Origin: Mycolicibacterium sphagni
GTDB lineage: Bacteria; Actinomycetota; Actinomycetes; Mycobacteriales; Mycobacteriaceae
Length of the DNA stretch: 64,000 bases
NCBI RefSeq assembly: GCF_013337765.1
Contig: NZ_VBSB01000010.1
Coordinates: 186,001 to 250,000, forward strand
Direction: 5' to 3'
Position 1 is the first letter of the stretch, and each line of letters opens with the position of its first letter. The notes under the pieces are model-generated. The model was given only the letters and a program-made list of their open reading frames with translations. It made no database searches and had not been told where the DNA came from. Below, piece by piece: positions 29,015-38,858 of this stretch. Position numbers and translations under genes: made by a program.

Positions 29015-30232
29015 CTAGAGTTTCGGATCGCCCTTGCGGGCGTAGAGCCGTGCCAGCGCCAATTGCGCGACGGCGAAGACACCTAACATTCCACCGACGA
29101 TCCCGAAGGCACCGTACACGCCGGCGCCCGACGAAAATGCCCCGCCCACAGCACTATTGACACCGACCGACACCGCCGTCCGGCCGAACTCGGATGCGGC
29201 TGTGACACCGCCGGCATGTTCGAGCGGGGTCAGCTCCTGACGCCAGCGGGTCAGCACCAGCCGGGCGCACACATTGCTGACGCCGAACAGGAACACCGCC
29301 ACGACCATCACGGGCAGGTTCACCGGCATCCAGCCCACCGCAAGCACCAGCGTTCCCAGTGCCCCGCCGACCACCCAGCCGATTCCCGTTTTCTTGTGCC
29401 GCGTCATCGCATACAGCAGCGCGCCCGCGACGCCACCCAGTGCGAACGCCGACCCGATGTGACCGACGTCGGCGGGATGGTGAAGCAATCCCTTGGCGAA
29501 GAACGCACTGAGGATCTTGCGCAGCTCGTAGAGGTGGAACAGCATCAGCCCGACGACGACGAGCAGCAGATAAGGATGGGCGGCAATGAATTTCAGCCCC
29601 GCCAAGGAGCCTCCGTGTGATTTGACGTCGGCAGCGGCCGTGGCTGCCGCCGTTTTCGGGATCAGCAGATAGCACGCCGCCGAGACGACGAATCCGATCG
29701 GGATCACGATGTGCGGAACGATGCCATCCGCCCACACCATCAGACCGCCGAGCATCAACGGCCCGGCCACGGCCCCCACCTCGAAAGCCACTTCGTAGCG
29801 AGAGTTGATCCGGTCCAACAGATCTCGCCGATGACCGACCATTTCGAGGGGAACGGTGTGCACCGCGGTGTCCACATAGCCACGGACCAGTGCCTCGAGC
29901 GTGTAGAGCCCCATCACAACCGGCAGGGTGGCGAACCCGAAGGCCATGGCGAGCGGAATACCGGCCAGGACGACACCGCGCAGAAGCGTCGAGAACACCA
30001 GAACCAGCCGGGCGCCCCACCGATCGGTCGGCCAACCGGCAAGGAAGGTGCCGAGCATGTGGATCCCCGTGCCGAACGCGGCGAAGAACGCGGCACTGCC
30101 CAACGATCCGGACAGGTCGGCGACCAGCAGCGGCTGCGCCAGATGCACAGCGCTGTTGACGATCTGGGTCAGCAGCACGCCGCTGAGCAACCCGCCCAGA
30201 CGAACCGAATCGCAGTCGGTCCCCACCTTCAT
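29015..30232 (-). CDS. MFS transporter
   Basis: 405 aa with about 12 hydrophobic helices. The loop 2-3 motif appears as LAGWPTDRWGARLVL, characteristic of major facilitator proteins; a long basic central loop follows helix 6. Drug or metabolite exporter is the general expectation, but no substrate can be read. ATG start. It begins five bases after the stop of the GAP-family gene, so the two are likely co-transcribed. Confidence 0.8.
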   Translation of the reverse strand: MKVGTDCDSVRLGGLLSGVLLTQIVNSAVHLAQPLLVADLSGSLGSAAFFAAFGTGIHMLGTFLAGWPTDRWGARLVLVFSTLLRGVVLAGIPLAMAFGFATLPVVMGLYTLEALVRGYVDTAVHTVPLEMVGHRRDLLDRINSRYEVAFEVGAVAGPLMLGGLMVWADGIVPHIVIPIGFVVSAACYLLIPKTAAATAAADVKSHGGSLAGLKFIAAHPYLLLVVVGLMLFHLYELRKILSAFFAKGLLHHPADVGHIGSAFALGGVAGALLYAMTRHKKTGIGWVVGGALGTLVLAVGWMPVNLPVMVVAVFLFGVSNVCARLVLTRWRQELTPLEHAGGVTAASEFGRTAVSVGVNSAVGGAFSSGAGVYGAFGIVGGMLGVFAVAQLALARLYARKGDPKL

Positions 30233-30237
30233 CGGTG

Positions 30238-30990
30238 TCAGCGTCCCGGCATGTGCTCGAACGCATTGTGGGCGACGAAGGCGGCAGCCGCCAAGAGGAG
30301 CACCGCGACGATCCAGCGCCCGTGCACCTTCATGATGCGCTCGTAACCGTCCTTGATCCGCCCGGCCGCCCCGGGCCGCACCATCTCGATGACTGTCGGA
30401 GCCAGCGCGGGAATGACGGCGATCACCGCGAACACGACAGCACCGAGCGTGCGTTCACCGCGATGGGTGATCTCCAGGATCTGATGACCGGCGGCGATGG
30501 CGATCGGGAAGACCTTCGGGTGCAGTCCGCAGACGGTGAAGCCGGCCAGTCCGGCTCGGGTAATCCGTTGGCGCGCGGGCAGATCAGCCTTCGGGTCCAG
30601 CCCGGGGAAGCGTTCAACGAGCCGGGTGCGCAGCTTGCTGGGACGGCGCTCGGGCTTGGACACGTCGGCGATCGGCTTGTGCCGGATCGCGCCGAGCGCC
30701 CGCCTGACTCCGATCGCCAGCAGCGCGGCCGCGATCAGGAGCCGGACGACGAAGCCCGGCCATGACGTGTGGTCGGCACCGGACTCCGCGGGGTAGCCCG
30801 TCAGGGCCGCGATCCCCACACCGATACCCGTGGCGAATGCGATACCGGCGATCGCGCCGGCCGCGAAGGCCAACGTCGCCTGGCGGGGCACCACCTTGTC
30901 GCTGGCCACGACGAGACCCAGGACCAACGTCTCGGGGCTGAACAGCAACGCGAGCGCCAGGGTGGCGATCACGGGAAGGTGTGTGCTCAC
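30238..30990 (-). CDS. GAP-family membrane protein (second copy)
   Basis: 250 aa from GTG at 30990; the open frame beyond it enters the neighbouring oxidoreductase and is rejected. Six hydrophobic segments; starts THLPVIATLALALLFSPETLVLG, has FTVCGLHPKVFPIAIAAG in the second half, and a basic cytoplasmic loop between helices 3 and 4. It resembles the GAP/LysE-like family, like 13995-14663, but the two are quite divergent. Possible role in exporting an envelope lipid or small metabolite, together with the adjacent MFS transporter. Confidence 0.7.
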   Translation of the reverse strand: MSTHLPVIATLALALLFSPETLVLGLVVASDKVVPRQATLAFAAGAIAGIAFATGIGVGIAALTGYPAESGADHTSWPGFVVRLLIAAALLAIGVRRALGAIRHKPIADVSKPERRPSKLRTRLVERFPGLDPKADLPARQRITRAGLAGFTVCGLHPKVFPIAIAAGHQILEITHRGERTLGAVVFAVIAVIPALAPTVIEMVRPGAAGRIKDGYERIMKVHGRWIVAVLLLAAAAFVAHNAFEHMPGR

Positions 30991-31036
30991 AGGCACCGCC
31001 GCGCTGGCATGGCCGCAGGTTACCGCGCCGCGCGCG

Positions 31037-32083
31037 CTACCGCGCGGGTCTCTGCGAGAGCTGGCGTGCCACCTCGCCGTAGCGTTCGAAACGCTCGTCG
31101 TCACCCAGTGCGTTGTAGAGCACGACGCGGCTGGCGGTGCCCTGGTATTTCTCCGCCAACGCGGTGGCCAGTCCGTCCCACGTCGACTCGGTGGCGAACG
31201 TGGCGATGTGGTCATCGGTGATCTGGGCGGCCATCCCGGGGAGGTCGCCGGCCTTCTGCTTCTCCCGGATGCGGGCCGTGGTGCCCTCGAACCCCGCCTC
31301 GTCCCAGATGAACGCGTAGTTGGGCGTGCTGCCGTAGAAGCTCATGGAAAAACGCACCCGCTCGCGTTCGGCCGCGCGCTCCTCGTCGGAATCGCCGACA
31401 ACCGTCATCACCGGCACGATCAACGCGATATCAGCTGGTGTGCGCCCCGACTTCGCTGCTCCCTCAGCCACTTTCGGCACAACGTGGCGCGCGATGTAGC
31501 CGGGCTCGCCGATCGGGTGGACGTGCACGCCGTCGGCCACCTCGCCGGCCATCCGCAGCATCCACGGGTTCACCGCGGCGATGTCGACCTTCGGATCGGG
31601 TGCCTCGATGGGTCCGGCGCTCCACTGCGGGGTGATGAAGTCGAGGTTGTAGAACTCGCCGTGGTGATCCAGCGTGCCGGTACGAAATGCCGAGAAGCAG
31701 GCCTTGACGGCCAGCACGTAGTCACGCAGTCGCGGACCCGGACGTTCGAACGGCATGCCGTACCGCCGCGTGACGTGGGTGCGGACCTGGGTGCCCAGCC
31801 CCAGCCGGAAGTGTCCGCCGGTCGCCTCTTGAAGTTCCCACGCGGTCGCCGCCGTGATGAACGGGCTGCGCGGAAACGCCACGGCGACACCGGTCGATAG
31901 CTCCAGGCCAGGTGCAGCTTGCGCAGCAACGGCGGCGTTGAGGTAGGGAGTTCGGCCGGTCTCGGTGAACAACATTCCCGAGAATCCGGCGGCCAGCGTG
32001 CGCTGTGCCAGGCCGCCGATCTGTCCCAGCGGAAGGGCGGTGGTCATGACGTCGACGTCCACCGAACGAATGGTAACGGGCAC
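31037..32083 (-). CDS. LLM-class F420-dependent oxidoreductase
   Basis: 348 aa luciferase-like TIM barrel. Typical segments: FSGMLFTETGRTPYLN, GLELSTGVAVAFPRSPF, GHFRLGLGTQVRTHVTRRYGM, and the C-terminal FATESTWDGLATALAEKY. Mycobacterial members use cofactor F420 for hydride transfer; the substrate is unknown. GTG start at 32083. It is divergent from the phosphodiesterase-like gene. Confidence 0.85.
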   Translation of the reverse strand: MPVTIRSVDVDVMTTALPLGQIGGLAQRTLAAGFSGMLFTETGRTPYLNAAVAAQAAPGLELSTGVAVAFPRSPFITAATAWELQEATGGHFRLGLGTQVRTHVTRRYGMPFERPGPRLRDYVLAVKACFSAFRTGTLDHHGEFYNLDFITPQWSAGPIEAPDPKVDIAAVNPWMLRMAGEVADGVHVHPIGEPGYIARHVVPKVAEGAAKSGRTPADIALIVPVMTVVGDSDEERAAERERVRFSMSFYGSTPNYAFIWDEAGFEGTTARIREKQKAGDLPGMAAQITDDHIATFATESTWDGLATALAEKYQGTASRVVLYNALGDDERFERYGEVARQLSQRPAR

Positions 32084-32167
32084 GCAGAAACACCATGCGC
32101 GGGCTCATCCCGGATCTAGTCTGTGACGCAGCTGTGTAATAACTGGCAAAGGATCGGGGACGACGAC

Positions 32168-33814
32168 GTGACGACGATCAAGCAGGTGTGTCTAGGAGTT
32201 GCGGTCGCCGGTGTGGTCGCCGGCGGCGGTGCGGCGTTCGCGACCGCCGCAGCCTCCGCCGACTCGGGTTCCCCGGATTCGACGGGTGCGGCCAAGTCTT
32301 CGAGTTCGCCGTCGTCGTCGAGCGCCCGGTCGGGCAAGCCGGCGCCGAAGGCCAGTGGTGTCGTCACGGGGCCGCGCCGCAGCGGCCCGGCCAGCGCATC
32401 GGCGTCCGCGGCGTCGGTCGCCAAGCCGACGGCGCGCCGGACCATCGCGCCAATGAGACTCGCAGCGGCGCTGGCCCTTCCGGCGCCGCTCGCCGCACCG
32501 CCACTTCCGCTTGCCCCGGCGGGCAGCGTGGCCACCGCGAACTCCTACCGCGCCCGCAGCGCCGGCGTGACGGTCATCAACGTCGTCAACGACGCGGTCA
32601 ACCCGACCGACGTCCATGTGCTGGTGATCGGTGTCGACGGCACCAACCTGCGCCGGGTCATCGCCGGCGACAACCCGAATTTCGACGCATTGATGGGCGA
32701 CAGCGTCACCGGAGTCGCCAGCATCGTCGGCCACACCACCATCTCGAACCCGTCGTGGACGGCCATCCTGACCGGGGCGTGGGACAACCAGACTGGCGTC
32801 ATCAACAACATCTTCACCGCGGACACCTATATGAAGTGGCCGACGGTGTTCAACCAGCTCGAGTACTACAACTCCGAAATCGACACCATGGTCATCGCGG
32901 ACTGGGCTGTGATCACCGATATCGGCCAGGCCGGACAGTACCCGGTCGACACCTACTCGCTCGTCCCGCAGGTTCCCGGTGACGCCAACTGGTCACTGAC
33001 GGATGCCGAGGTCACCGCGCAGACGGTGGCGGCCATCGAGAGCGGTGAACCGCCGAACTTCCTGTTCTCCTATCTCGTCCAGGTCGACGAGGCCGGCCAC
33101 CAATACGGCGGCGCCTCACCGCAATACGCGGCGGCCATCAACCGGACCGACACCAACATCGGCGCCATCATGGACGCCATCAACAGCTCCAGCGAGAACT
33201 GGACGGTCATCGTCGTCACCGACCACGGCCACCAACCGCAGTTGGGCTTCGGGCACGGATTCCAGTCCCCCGACGAGACCTCGACGTGGGTCATAGCCAA
33301 CGGCGCCGGTTTTGACCCGGGCCAGATGAACCTGGCCTATTCGATCGTCGACGTCACGCCCACCGTCCTGTCCTTGTTCGGCGCACCGCCGCCGGCCGGC
33401 TCTCCCGGGGTGTCCCTGACCACGCTCGGCGACAGCAACGTTCTTCCGGTCGATCTGGATCAGGCGCTCAACGACGCCATCGCGCGCAACGGCTGGCCCG
33501 ATATCGCCACCAATGTGGCGCTGAGCGTGCGCACCATCTTCGCCAGCATCCCCTACTTCCTGGACGGCGGCATCAGCAGCATCACCGCCACGCTGCAGGG
33601 CATCGCCGATGACAACATCTTCCTGATCAGCCAGCTGGCCGCGGTGTCCAAGGTGGTGGTTCAAATCCTCGGCGACGTCGGAGTTGCGGCCACCAGTGCG
33701 CTCGCCGAACTGGTCGCCTGGATGACCGGGGTGGACATCTTCTCGCAGGGCCATCCGCTGCCTCCGCCATCGGTGGCGACCGAGCCCCAGATCCCCTCGG
33801 TGCTGGTGGCCTGA
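32168..33814 (+). CDS. Secreted type I phosphodiesterase/nucleotide pyrophosphatase-like protein
   Basis: 548 aa from GTG at 32168, which opens directly into a signal peptide (TTIKQVCLGVAVAGVVAGG); an in-frame GTG at 32123 is an alternative. A Ser/Ala/Pro-rich linker is followed by an alkaline-phosphatase-superfamily domain: metal Asp in VLVIGVDGTN, nucleophile Thr in HTTISNPSWTAILTG, DEAGHQYG, and VTDHGHQPQ with a further metal ligand pair. The fold hydrolyses phosphodiester or pyrophosphate bonds, using two zinc ions. Exported to the envelope; natural substrate unknown. The C-terminal 130 residues look helical and are unassigned. Confidence 0.8.
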   Translation: MTTIKQVCLGVAVAGVVAGGGAAFATAAASADSGSPDSTGAAKSSSSPSSSSARSGKPAPKASGVVTGPRRSGPASASASAASVAKPTARRTIAPMRLAAALALPAPLAAPPLPLAPAGSVATANSYRARSAGVTVINVVNDAVNPTDVHVLVIGVDGTNLRRVIAGDNPNFDALMGDSVTGVASIVGHTTISNPSWTAILTGAWDNQTGVINNIFTADTYMKWPTVFNQLEYYNSEIDTMVIADWAVITDIGQAGQYPVDTYSLVPQVPGDANWSLTDAEVTAQTVAAIESGEPPNFLFSYLVQVDEAGHQYGGASPQYAAAINRTDTNIGAIMDAINSSSENWTVIVVTDHGHQPQLGFGHGFQSPDETSTWVIANGAGFDPGQMNLAYSIVDVTPTVLSLFGAPPPAGSPGVSLTTLGDSNVLPVDLDQALNDAIARNGWPDIATNVALSVRTIFASIPYFLDGGISSITATLQGIADDNIFLISQLAAVSKVVVQILGDVGVAATSALAELVAWMTGVDIFSQGHPLPPPSVATEPQIPSVLVA

Positions 33815-33850
33815 CATCTCGCGCGGACACCGGTAGGCCATACTCGCTCG

Positions 33851-34708
33851 ATGGGTACCTACGCCGTCACCGGCTCGGCATCGGGCATGGGAAAGGCTGC
33901 AGCGGAGCGGCTGCGGGCCAATGGCCACAGCGTGATCGGGGTCGACATCCAGCCGGCCGACGTGGTGGCCGACCTCTCGACGCCGGCCGGTCGGCGTGCC
34001 GCGGCCGAAGCCGTGCGAAGCGCCTGCGGCGGGCGGCTCGACGGCGCAGTATTGGCGGCCGGGCTCGGGCCGACGCCAGGTCGCGACCAGCCAGCGCTCA
34101 TCACTGGAGTCAACTACTTCGGTGCCGTGGAGCTGCTGGAGGCGTGGCGACCCGCTCTGGCCGCTGGCGAGCGAGCGAAAGTTGTTGTGTTTTCCAGCAA
34201 TTCGACCACGACCATTCCGGCGATACCCAAGCGCGCGATCCGCGCGCTGCTGGCCGGCGATGGCGACAAGGCGGTGCGGACACTTCGCTTGTTCGGCCCT
34301 GGCGCATCGTCGATGGCCTACGGAGCATCGAAGGTCGCGGTGAGCCGCTGGGTTCGGCGCCATGCGGTGACCCGCGACTGGGCGGGGGCGGGGATCCGCC
34401 TCAACGCCATCGCCCCGGGTGCCATCCTGACCCCGCTGCTGGAAAAGCAGCTGTCCACTCCGGCGGAGGCCAAGGCGATCCACTCGTTCCCGGTGCCAAT
34501 CGGCGGGTTCGGCGACGCCGGGAAGCTGGCCGACTGGGTGGTGTTCATGCTGTCCGATGCGGCCGATTTCCTATGTGGCAGCGTTCTTTTCGTCGATGGC
34601 GGGTCCGATGCCTACTTCCGCGCCAACGACTGGCCAGGTCCGGTGCCCGCCCGGCGGCTGGTGCCCTACCTGCGCCGGTTCAAGCGATTCAAGAGCTTTG
34701 CGCAATGA
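33851..34708 (+). CDS. Short-chain dehydrogenase/reductase
   Basis: 285 aa. Cofactor motif TGSASGMG at residues 8-15, the acidic IGVDIQ strand end (NAD preference likely), an SSN active-site Ser region, and the catalytic YGASK. The C-terminus has the usual AIAPGAILTPLL and SDAADFLCGSVLFVDGG. It resembles 3-alpha-hydroxysteroid/carbonyl reductase-type SDRs, and an insertion near residues 125-145 is somewhat long. Substrate unknown. Convergent with the acyl-CoA dehydrogenase gene. Confidence 0.87.
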   Translation: MGTYAVTGSASGMGKAAAERLRANGHSVIGVDIQPADVVADLSTPAGRRAAAEAVRSACGGRLDGAVLAAGLGPTPGRDQPALITGVNYFGAVELLEAWRPALAAGERAKVVVFSSNSTTTIPAIPKRAIRALLAGDGDKAVRTLRLFGPGASSMAYGASKVAVSRWVRRHAVTRDWAGAGIRLNAIAPGAILTPLLEKQLSTPAEAKAIHSFPVPIGGFGDAGKLADWVVFMLSDAADFLCGSVLFVDGGSDAYFRANDWPGPVPARRLVPYLRRFKRFKSFAQ

Positions 34709-34723
34709 TCGGGCTGATCGCCG

Positions 34724-36463
34724 CTAGGGACGCATAGCGTAGGCGCCGTCGTAGGCTCGCACCTGCTGCCACATTCGATCGAAGCGGTCAGTGTCGGTCA
34801 CCGGTTTGCGCACTGCCGAAAGTGCCCATTCCTGTTGCGCTGGAGTTGAACTCGCCTTCCCGTGCAGGGCCACCGCATAGCCGGAGAAGTCCCTGACCGC
34901 AATGTCGAAGATCTGGTCGACCACGTCGTGGTCGAGGTCGCGCAATTCGGCCTGTTCGAGGATCAACTGACCGTAGACCACCAGGGTGAACAGGTGCCCG
35001 ACGACGAGCATGACGTCGAGGTCGCGCTGCTGCTCGGCATCGGGTGCCGCAGTGGACAACAATGCCTGAAGCGCCCGCACCTGTTCGGTGAAACGGGCGA
35101 CATTCGGTATGCCCGAGGCCTTCTCGAAGACCGGAACCCAATCAGCGAACTGTACCTTCGACGCACCCTTAGCCGGGCCCTGCCCCCAGAAGAACACGTC
35201 ATCGGCCGGGTCGTCGCGGGTGCCGATCTGCGGGTAGGAGCCCGGATTGAACAGGAAATTGGGCATGAACTTCAGGATCTGCGCGACGTTGACGTGCACG
35301 GTGCCCTCCAGCCGGGGCAGGGCGCCGATCAGATCTTTGACTTCCGCGAAATAGGTAGTGCGTTCGAAGCCCTTGGCAGCCAGCACATCCCACAGCAGTC
35401 TCACCACGGTCTCACCCTCCGAGGTCACCTTGGCCTTGGTCACCGGGTTGAACAGCAGGTAGCGGCGGTCGTCGAGGCTGGCACTGCGGAAGTAGTCGAT
35501 CGCGCGGTCGCTGAACAGTTTCATCGCGATCAGCCGGGCGTAGGCGTCGACGAAGCTGGTCCGCACATGCGGGAAGTCGGTGACCGGGTTGCCGTACAGG
35601 ATGCGGTTGTTGGCATGGGTGATCGCCTCGTAGAACGCGTGCTCGCACATCCCGATCGAGGCGCTGCACAGGTTGAACTTACCGACGTTCACCGTGTTGA
35701 GTGCCGCCGAGAACGCCTCGGGCCCGGTGCAGAGGACGTCCTCCTCGTGAACCGGATAGTCCTGCAGCGCAAAGGTACTCACGAACATCTGGCCGTGAAC
35801 AACGTTGCCGATCAGCTGGTAGGCAGGGTGCGCACTGTCGGCGACAAACCAGACATAGCCGTCGGGGCCGTCGACATCGGCCCGCCGGGAGAAGACGGAG
35901 ACCATGCCCGCCACGTTGCCGTTGCCGATGTAGTACTTCTCGCCCGTCGCCCGAAAGACAACACCGTCCGCGTCGGCCTCGGTGGGTGTCAAGACCATGT
36001 CGGTGTTGTAGATGTCAGCACCGTGCTCGCGCTCGGAGAGCGCGAAGGCCATCACGCCGCCCGCTTCGAGCTGCTCGGCGGCGCGTTGCTTGGCCTTGAT
36101 GTTGTCGCTCTGCCAGATCGGGCCAAGCCCGAGGATGGTGACCTGCTCGGCGTACCAGTAGGCCAGCCCATAGAAGCCGAGGATCTCACTGAGTGCGGCG
36201 TTACGGCAAGTGTCCCACCGCTTGTTGTCGTCGCCGAGGCCGAACTCCGACGGGGTGAGGAAGGTCGCGAAGATCCGCTCGCGCTTGATGAAATCCAGGA
36301 AGTCCGATACCCACACGGCGTCCAGATGGTCCTTCAGCAGCCGCGTCTTGCCACGTTCCTCGAACCAGTCGATCAGCGCCCGCAGCTGTCGCCGGGTTCC
36401 GGGATCGAACTGTCGCGGATCGTAGGTGTTCGGATTGAACAACAGCCCGCCGGTGCTCGCCAT
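34724..36463 (-). CDS. Acyl-CoA dehydrogenase family protein
   Basis: 579 aa from ATG at 36463, chosen for GGGAGGG about seven bases upstream; the frame extends to 36559 without a better site. Acyl-CoA dehydrogenase hallmarks: GVMAFALSEREHGADIYN, ATGEKYYIGNG, and LPRLEGTVHVNVAQ in the position of the catalytic Glu and FAD-contact region. The enzyme is longer than short-chain FadE proteins, with an extra C-terminal helical domain. It passes electrons to ETF, re-oxidised by EtfD (encoded at 53293). Substrate length not readable. Confidence 0.85.
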   Translation of the reverse strand: MASTGGLLFNPNTYDPRQFDPGTRRQLRALIDWFEERGKTRLLKDHLDAVWVSDFLDFIKRERIFATFLTPSEFGLGDDNKRWDTCRNAALSEILGFYGLAYWYAEQVTILGLGPIWQSDNIKAKQRAAEQLEAGGVMAFALSEREHGADIYNTDMVLTPTEADADGVVFRATGEKYYIGNGNVAGMVSVFSRRADVDGPDGYVWFVADSAHPAYQLIGNVVHGQMFVSTFALQDYPVHEEDVLCTGPEAFSAALNTVNVGKFNLCSASIGMCEHAFYEAITHANNRILYGNPVTDFPHVRTSFVDAYARLIAMKLFSDRAIDYFRSASLDDRRYLLFNPVTKAKVTSEGETVVRLLWDVLAAKGFERTTYFAEVKDLIGALPRLEGTVHVNVAQILKFMPNFLFNPGSYPQIGTRDDPADDVFFWGQGPAKGASKVQFADWVPVFEKASGIPNVARFTEQVRALQALLSTAAPDAEQQRDLDVMLVVGHLFTLVVYGQLILEQAELRDLDHDVVDQIFDIAVRDFSGYAVALHGKASSTPAQQEWALSAVRKPVTDTDRFDRMWQQVRAYDGAYAMRP

Positions 36464-36565
36464 GGCCTGCCCTCCCGTCATCGAGGCGTCGAATCTAACG
36501 CGATCGCCGTCGCCGGATCGACGGTTCACGGGAAGCGGGTCTAAAGCGTGCCGGGTCAAGCTGAA

Positions 36566-36593
36566 TTGCCAGAACCGACCACTGCGGTACGTT
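36566..36593 (+). promoter_or_regulatory. Promoter of the WXG-type large protein
   Basis: TTGCCA (36566-36571), 16-base spacer, TACGTT (36588-36593), then eight bases to the GTG at 36602. The geometry fits a housekeeping-sigma promoter with a leaderless or near-leaderless transcript. Confidence 0.55.
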
Positions 36594-36601
36594 TGCTGGT
36601 T

Positions 36602-38845
36602 GTGGGGATTTCGCTGACCGATCTGGAAGCGTGGGATCCAGGATCGCTACGCGCGGTGGCCACGGCCGCCACCGGTCGGGCGAATCAGGTGCGCGATGTC
36701 GCCCACAATCAGGAATCGATCATCACGAACCTGATGTGGCAGGGCAACTCGTTCGAGGCGGCCTCGAGCATGGCGATGGCGATCAGCAACACAATGCTGG
36801 CCCATGCCGATGAGTGCGACCAGGCGGCCCGCGCCGTCTCGTCGGCAGCGTCAGAGGTCGAGTCCATCAAGGCAGAGTGGTCGCGGATCCAGCACATGGC
36901 CGACCATTGGGGCATCGTGATCGACACCGCCACCGGCGAGATGCACTACATAATCCCCGACGATCCGGAAGAACGAGCCGAGGTCGAACATCACGTCCAG
37001 ATCGTGCATGACGCGATCGTGGACCTGCTGCGACGAGCCGACTCCACCGATCAGCATCTGGCCTCGGCGGTGAACAACGCGATCTCCGAGACCGCCGACG
37101 GCATCGGCAACGACCCCAACGTTTCGCCGGAAGTCGCCAAGGAGACCGTCGAGAAGGCATTGGCCGGTGATCAGGGGGCCGCCGCGGAGGTGAAGGCGGT
37201 GTTGGGCTCCATTACCGCCGACCAGCGGGCCGGCAGGGAACCGCTGACACCGACTCAGGCATCGATCCTGAGCCAGATGCAGGCACAACAGAGCGGTATG
37301 TCGATCGATGCGCTGTCGACGGCCGAGCAGAACATGGGCGATGCGAAGTCCGCAATCGGCGACTCGTGGCAACTGATGAGCAATCCCAATATCCACTTCC
37401 CGGAGACCGGCCCGGGTGGGGTCGCCAACCCGAACACTATGACCAGCGGCGGGCTGGGCCAGCTGCCACGCAGCGTGCAGGGCGTACTGCAGTCCAAGGG
37501 CATGTCGCAACTGGGCGAGATGACCAAGCTGACCGACATCGTCAAGGACGGGAACGCCGGGCTGCGGCAGGGCGGCACCGCACTGGATCGCGGCATGCTC
37601 AACAAAGCCACCGAGATGATGAACTCACCCACCTTCCACGGCACGCCGGTGGGCGGGAAGGGCGGTTATTCCGGGATTGCGGGCGACGGCGTTCCGGTGG
37701 CGAACGATGTCCTGGCGACGGCGGGACAAGACCACCAAGCGGTTCACGACATCGTCCGCGACTCGGCGTATTCAGATACCTTCATGAAGGGCGCGCTTGG
37801 CACCGACTGGGGCGACAACGGTAAGGCGGTCGGCGACATGTTCAGCTGGACCGGTGACGCAGCCAACGGGCCGGACGCCAAGATGTCCGCCGAGACGGCG
37901 TCAGCGTACGGAGCGTACATCGGAAGCCACGAGCAGGACTTCCTGCACATGGGCGACAATCAAACGCTGGGTCAGGTGAATCCCGAAGCGGTGCGCGGTC
38001 TTTCGCACGGGCTTGCACCCTACATTCCCGACATCGCCCAGACTTCCCCCGACATGCGACACGACGGATTCGCTGACCTCGACAGCGCACAGGACGTCGA
38101 GAGCGGAAAAATGCAGAACGCCAAGGGCATCTTCTCGGTACTGAGTACCGACAAAGACGCGGCGGACTACTTCAACGCCGAAGCCGGGCGCGACGCCATC
38201 GCCGAGCAGAATCAGTGGGCGAACGACTACAAGAACGGTGTGGACGTTTCGGGTGACAACGGCCATCTGAAGAACTCGATGACGCTACAGGGCTTGGTCG
38301 ATTCCGGCATCCACAACGCTACCGATGCCTCGGGGATGAACGACGACGCCAAGGCGGCTGCCGCATACGACCTCAAGAAGTCCGCGTACGAGCTCGCCTT
38401 CGGAACCGCCGACATCGCAGCACCCGGCTCCGCTGTCGCCGGCCAGGCCCTCGAACAATCCCTGCTCGGGTCGCCGCCGGAAAGCGGGTGGAGCCAACAC
38501 GACATGTCGGACATGCAGTCTGGGCAGGCCACCAAGCAGATGTTGAATGCTCTGGTGGAGAACGGCGTTGACGTGAAGGGTTTGCCCGATGGGATGATCG
38601 CGCCAGCCGACGCCAACCACCCCGACGGTCCGTACGTACGGTCGTACGAGGAATACAAGCAATGGGCCTCAGAAGATGCGACCCGTGATCCGTCTCTCGG
38701 CTACTACGACGAGCATGTCAATTCTGCCGTGAATGACACCGTCGACCACGGCGTAGACGGCGGTGTCGCGAGTCAGTTGAACAACATGGCAACTCGCTAC
38801 AACGCTGTCACCGGAGACGCCGACCCACAGAACACCAAGCAGTGA
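36602..38845 (+). CDS. Large WXG-motif protein, putative type VII secretion cargo
   Basis: 747 aa from GTG at 36602, supported by the promoter eight bases upstream; an in-frame GTG at 36548 is less likely. The N-terminus (ISLTDLEAWDPGSLRAV, then WQG at residues 46-48) is helical and matches the WXG100-like entry domain of ESX-associated proteins. The remaining about 650 residues are hydrophilic, Gln/Met/Asp-rich and largely helical (AEVEHHVQIVHDAIVDLL), without membrane segments or an Sec signal. It resembles mycobacterial proteins annotated as TPR-repeat-region proteins (Rv2082/Rv3899c type, from memory). No toxin active site is recognised. A lipoprotein gene lies 13 bp downstream. Confidence 0.75.
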   Translation: MGISLTDLEAWDPGSLRAVATAATGRANQVRDVAHNQESIITNLMWQGNSFEAASSMAMAISNTMLAHADECDQAARAVSSAASEVESIKAEWSRIQHMADHWGIVIDTATGEMHYIIPDDPEERAEVEHHVQIVHDAIVDLLRRADSTDQHLASAVNNAISETADGIGNDPNVSPEVAKETVEKALAGDQGAAAEVKAVLGSITADQRAGREPLTPTQASILSQMQAQQSGMSIDALSTAEQNMGDAKSAIGDSWQLMSNPNIHFPETGPGGVANPNTMTSGGLGQLPRSVQGVLQSKGMSQLGEMTKLTDIVKDGNAGLRQGGTALDRGMLNKATEMMNSPTFHGTPVGGKGGYSGIAGDGVPVANDVLATAGQDHQAVHDIVRDSAYSDTFMKGALGTDWGDNGKAVGDMFSWTGDAANGPDAKMSAETASAYGAYIGSHEQDFLHMGDNQTLGQVNPEAVRGLSHGLAPYIPDIAQTSPDMRHDGFADLDSAQDVESGKMQNAKGIFSVLSTDKDAADYFNAEAGRDAIAEQNQWANDYKNGVDVSGDNGHLKNSMTLQGLVDSGIHNATDASGMNDDAKAAAAYDLKKSAYELAFGTADIAAPGSAVAGQALEQSLLGSPPESGWSQHDMSDMQSGQATKQMLNALVENGVDVKGLPDGMIAPADANHPDGPYVRSYEEYKQWASEDATRDPSLGYYDEHVNSAVNDTVDHGVDGGVASQLNNMATRYNAVTGDADPQNTKQ

Positions 38846-38858
38846 GGGCGTAGCACAC

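Noticed and set aside
34862..36544. 560-codon open frame antisense to the acyl-CoA dehydrogenase
   Set aside because: Same cause; composition is that of a complementary-strand shadow, and the minus-strand gene has clear family motifs and a ribosome-binding site.
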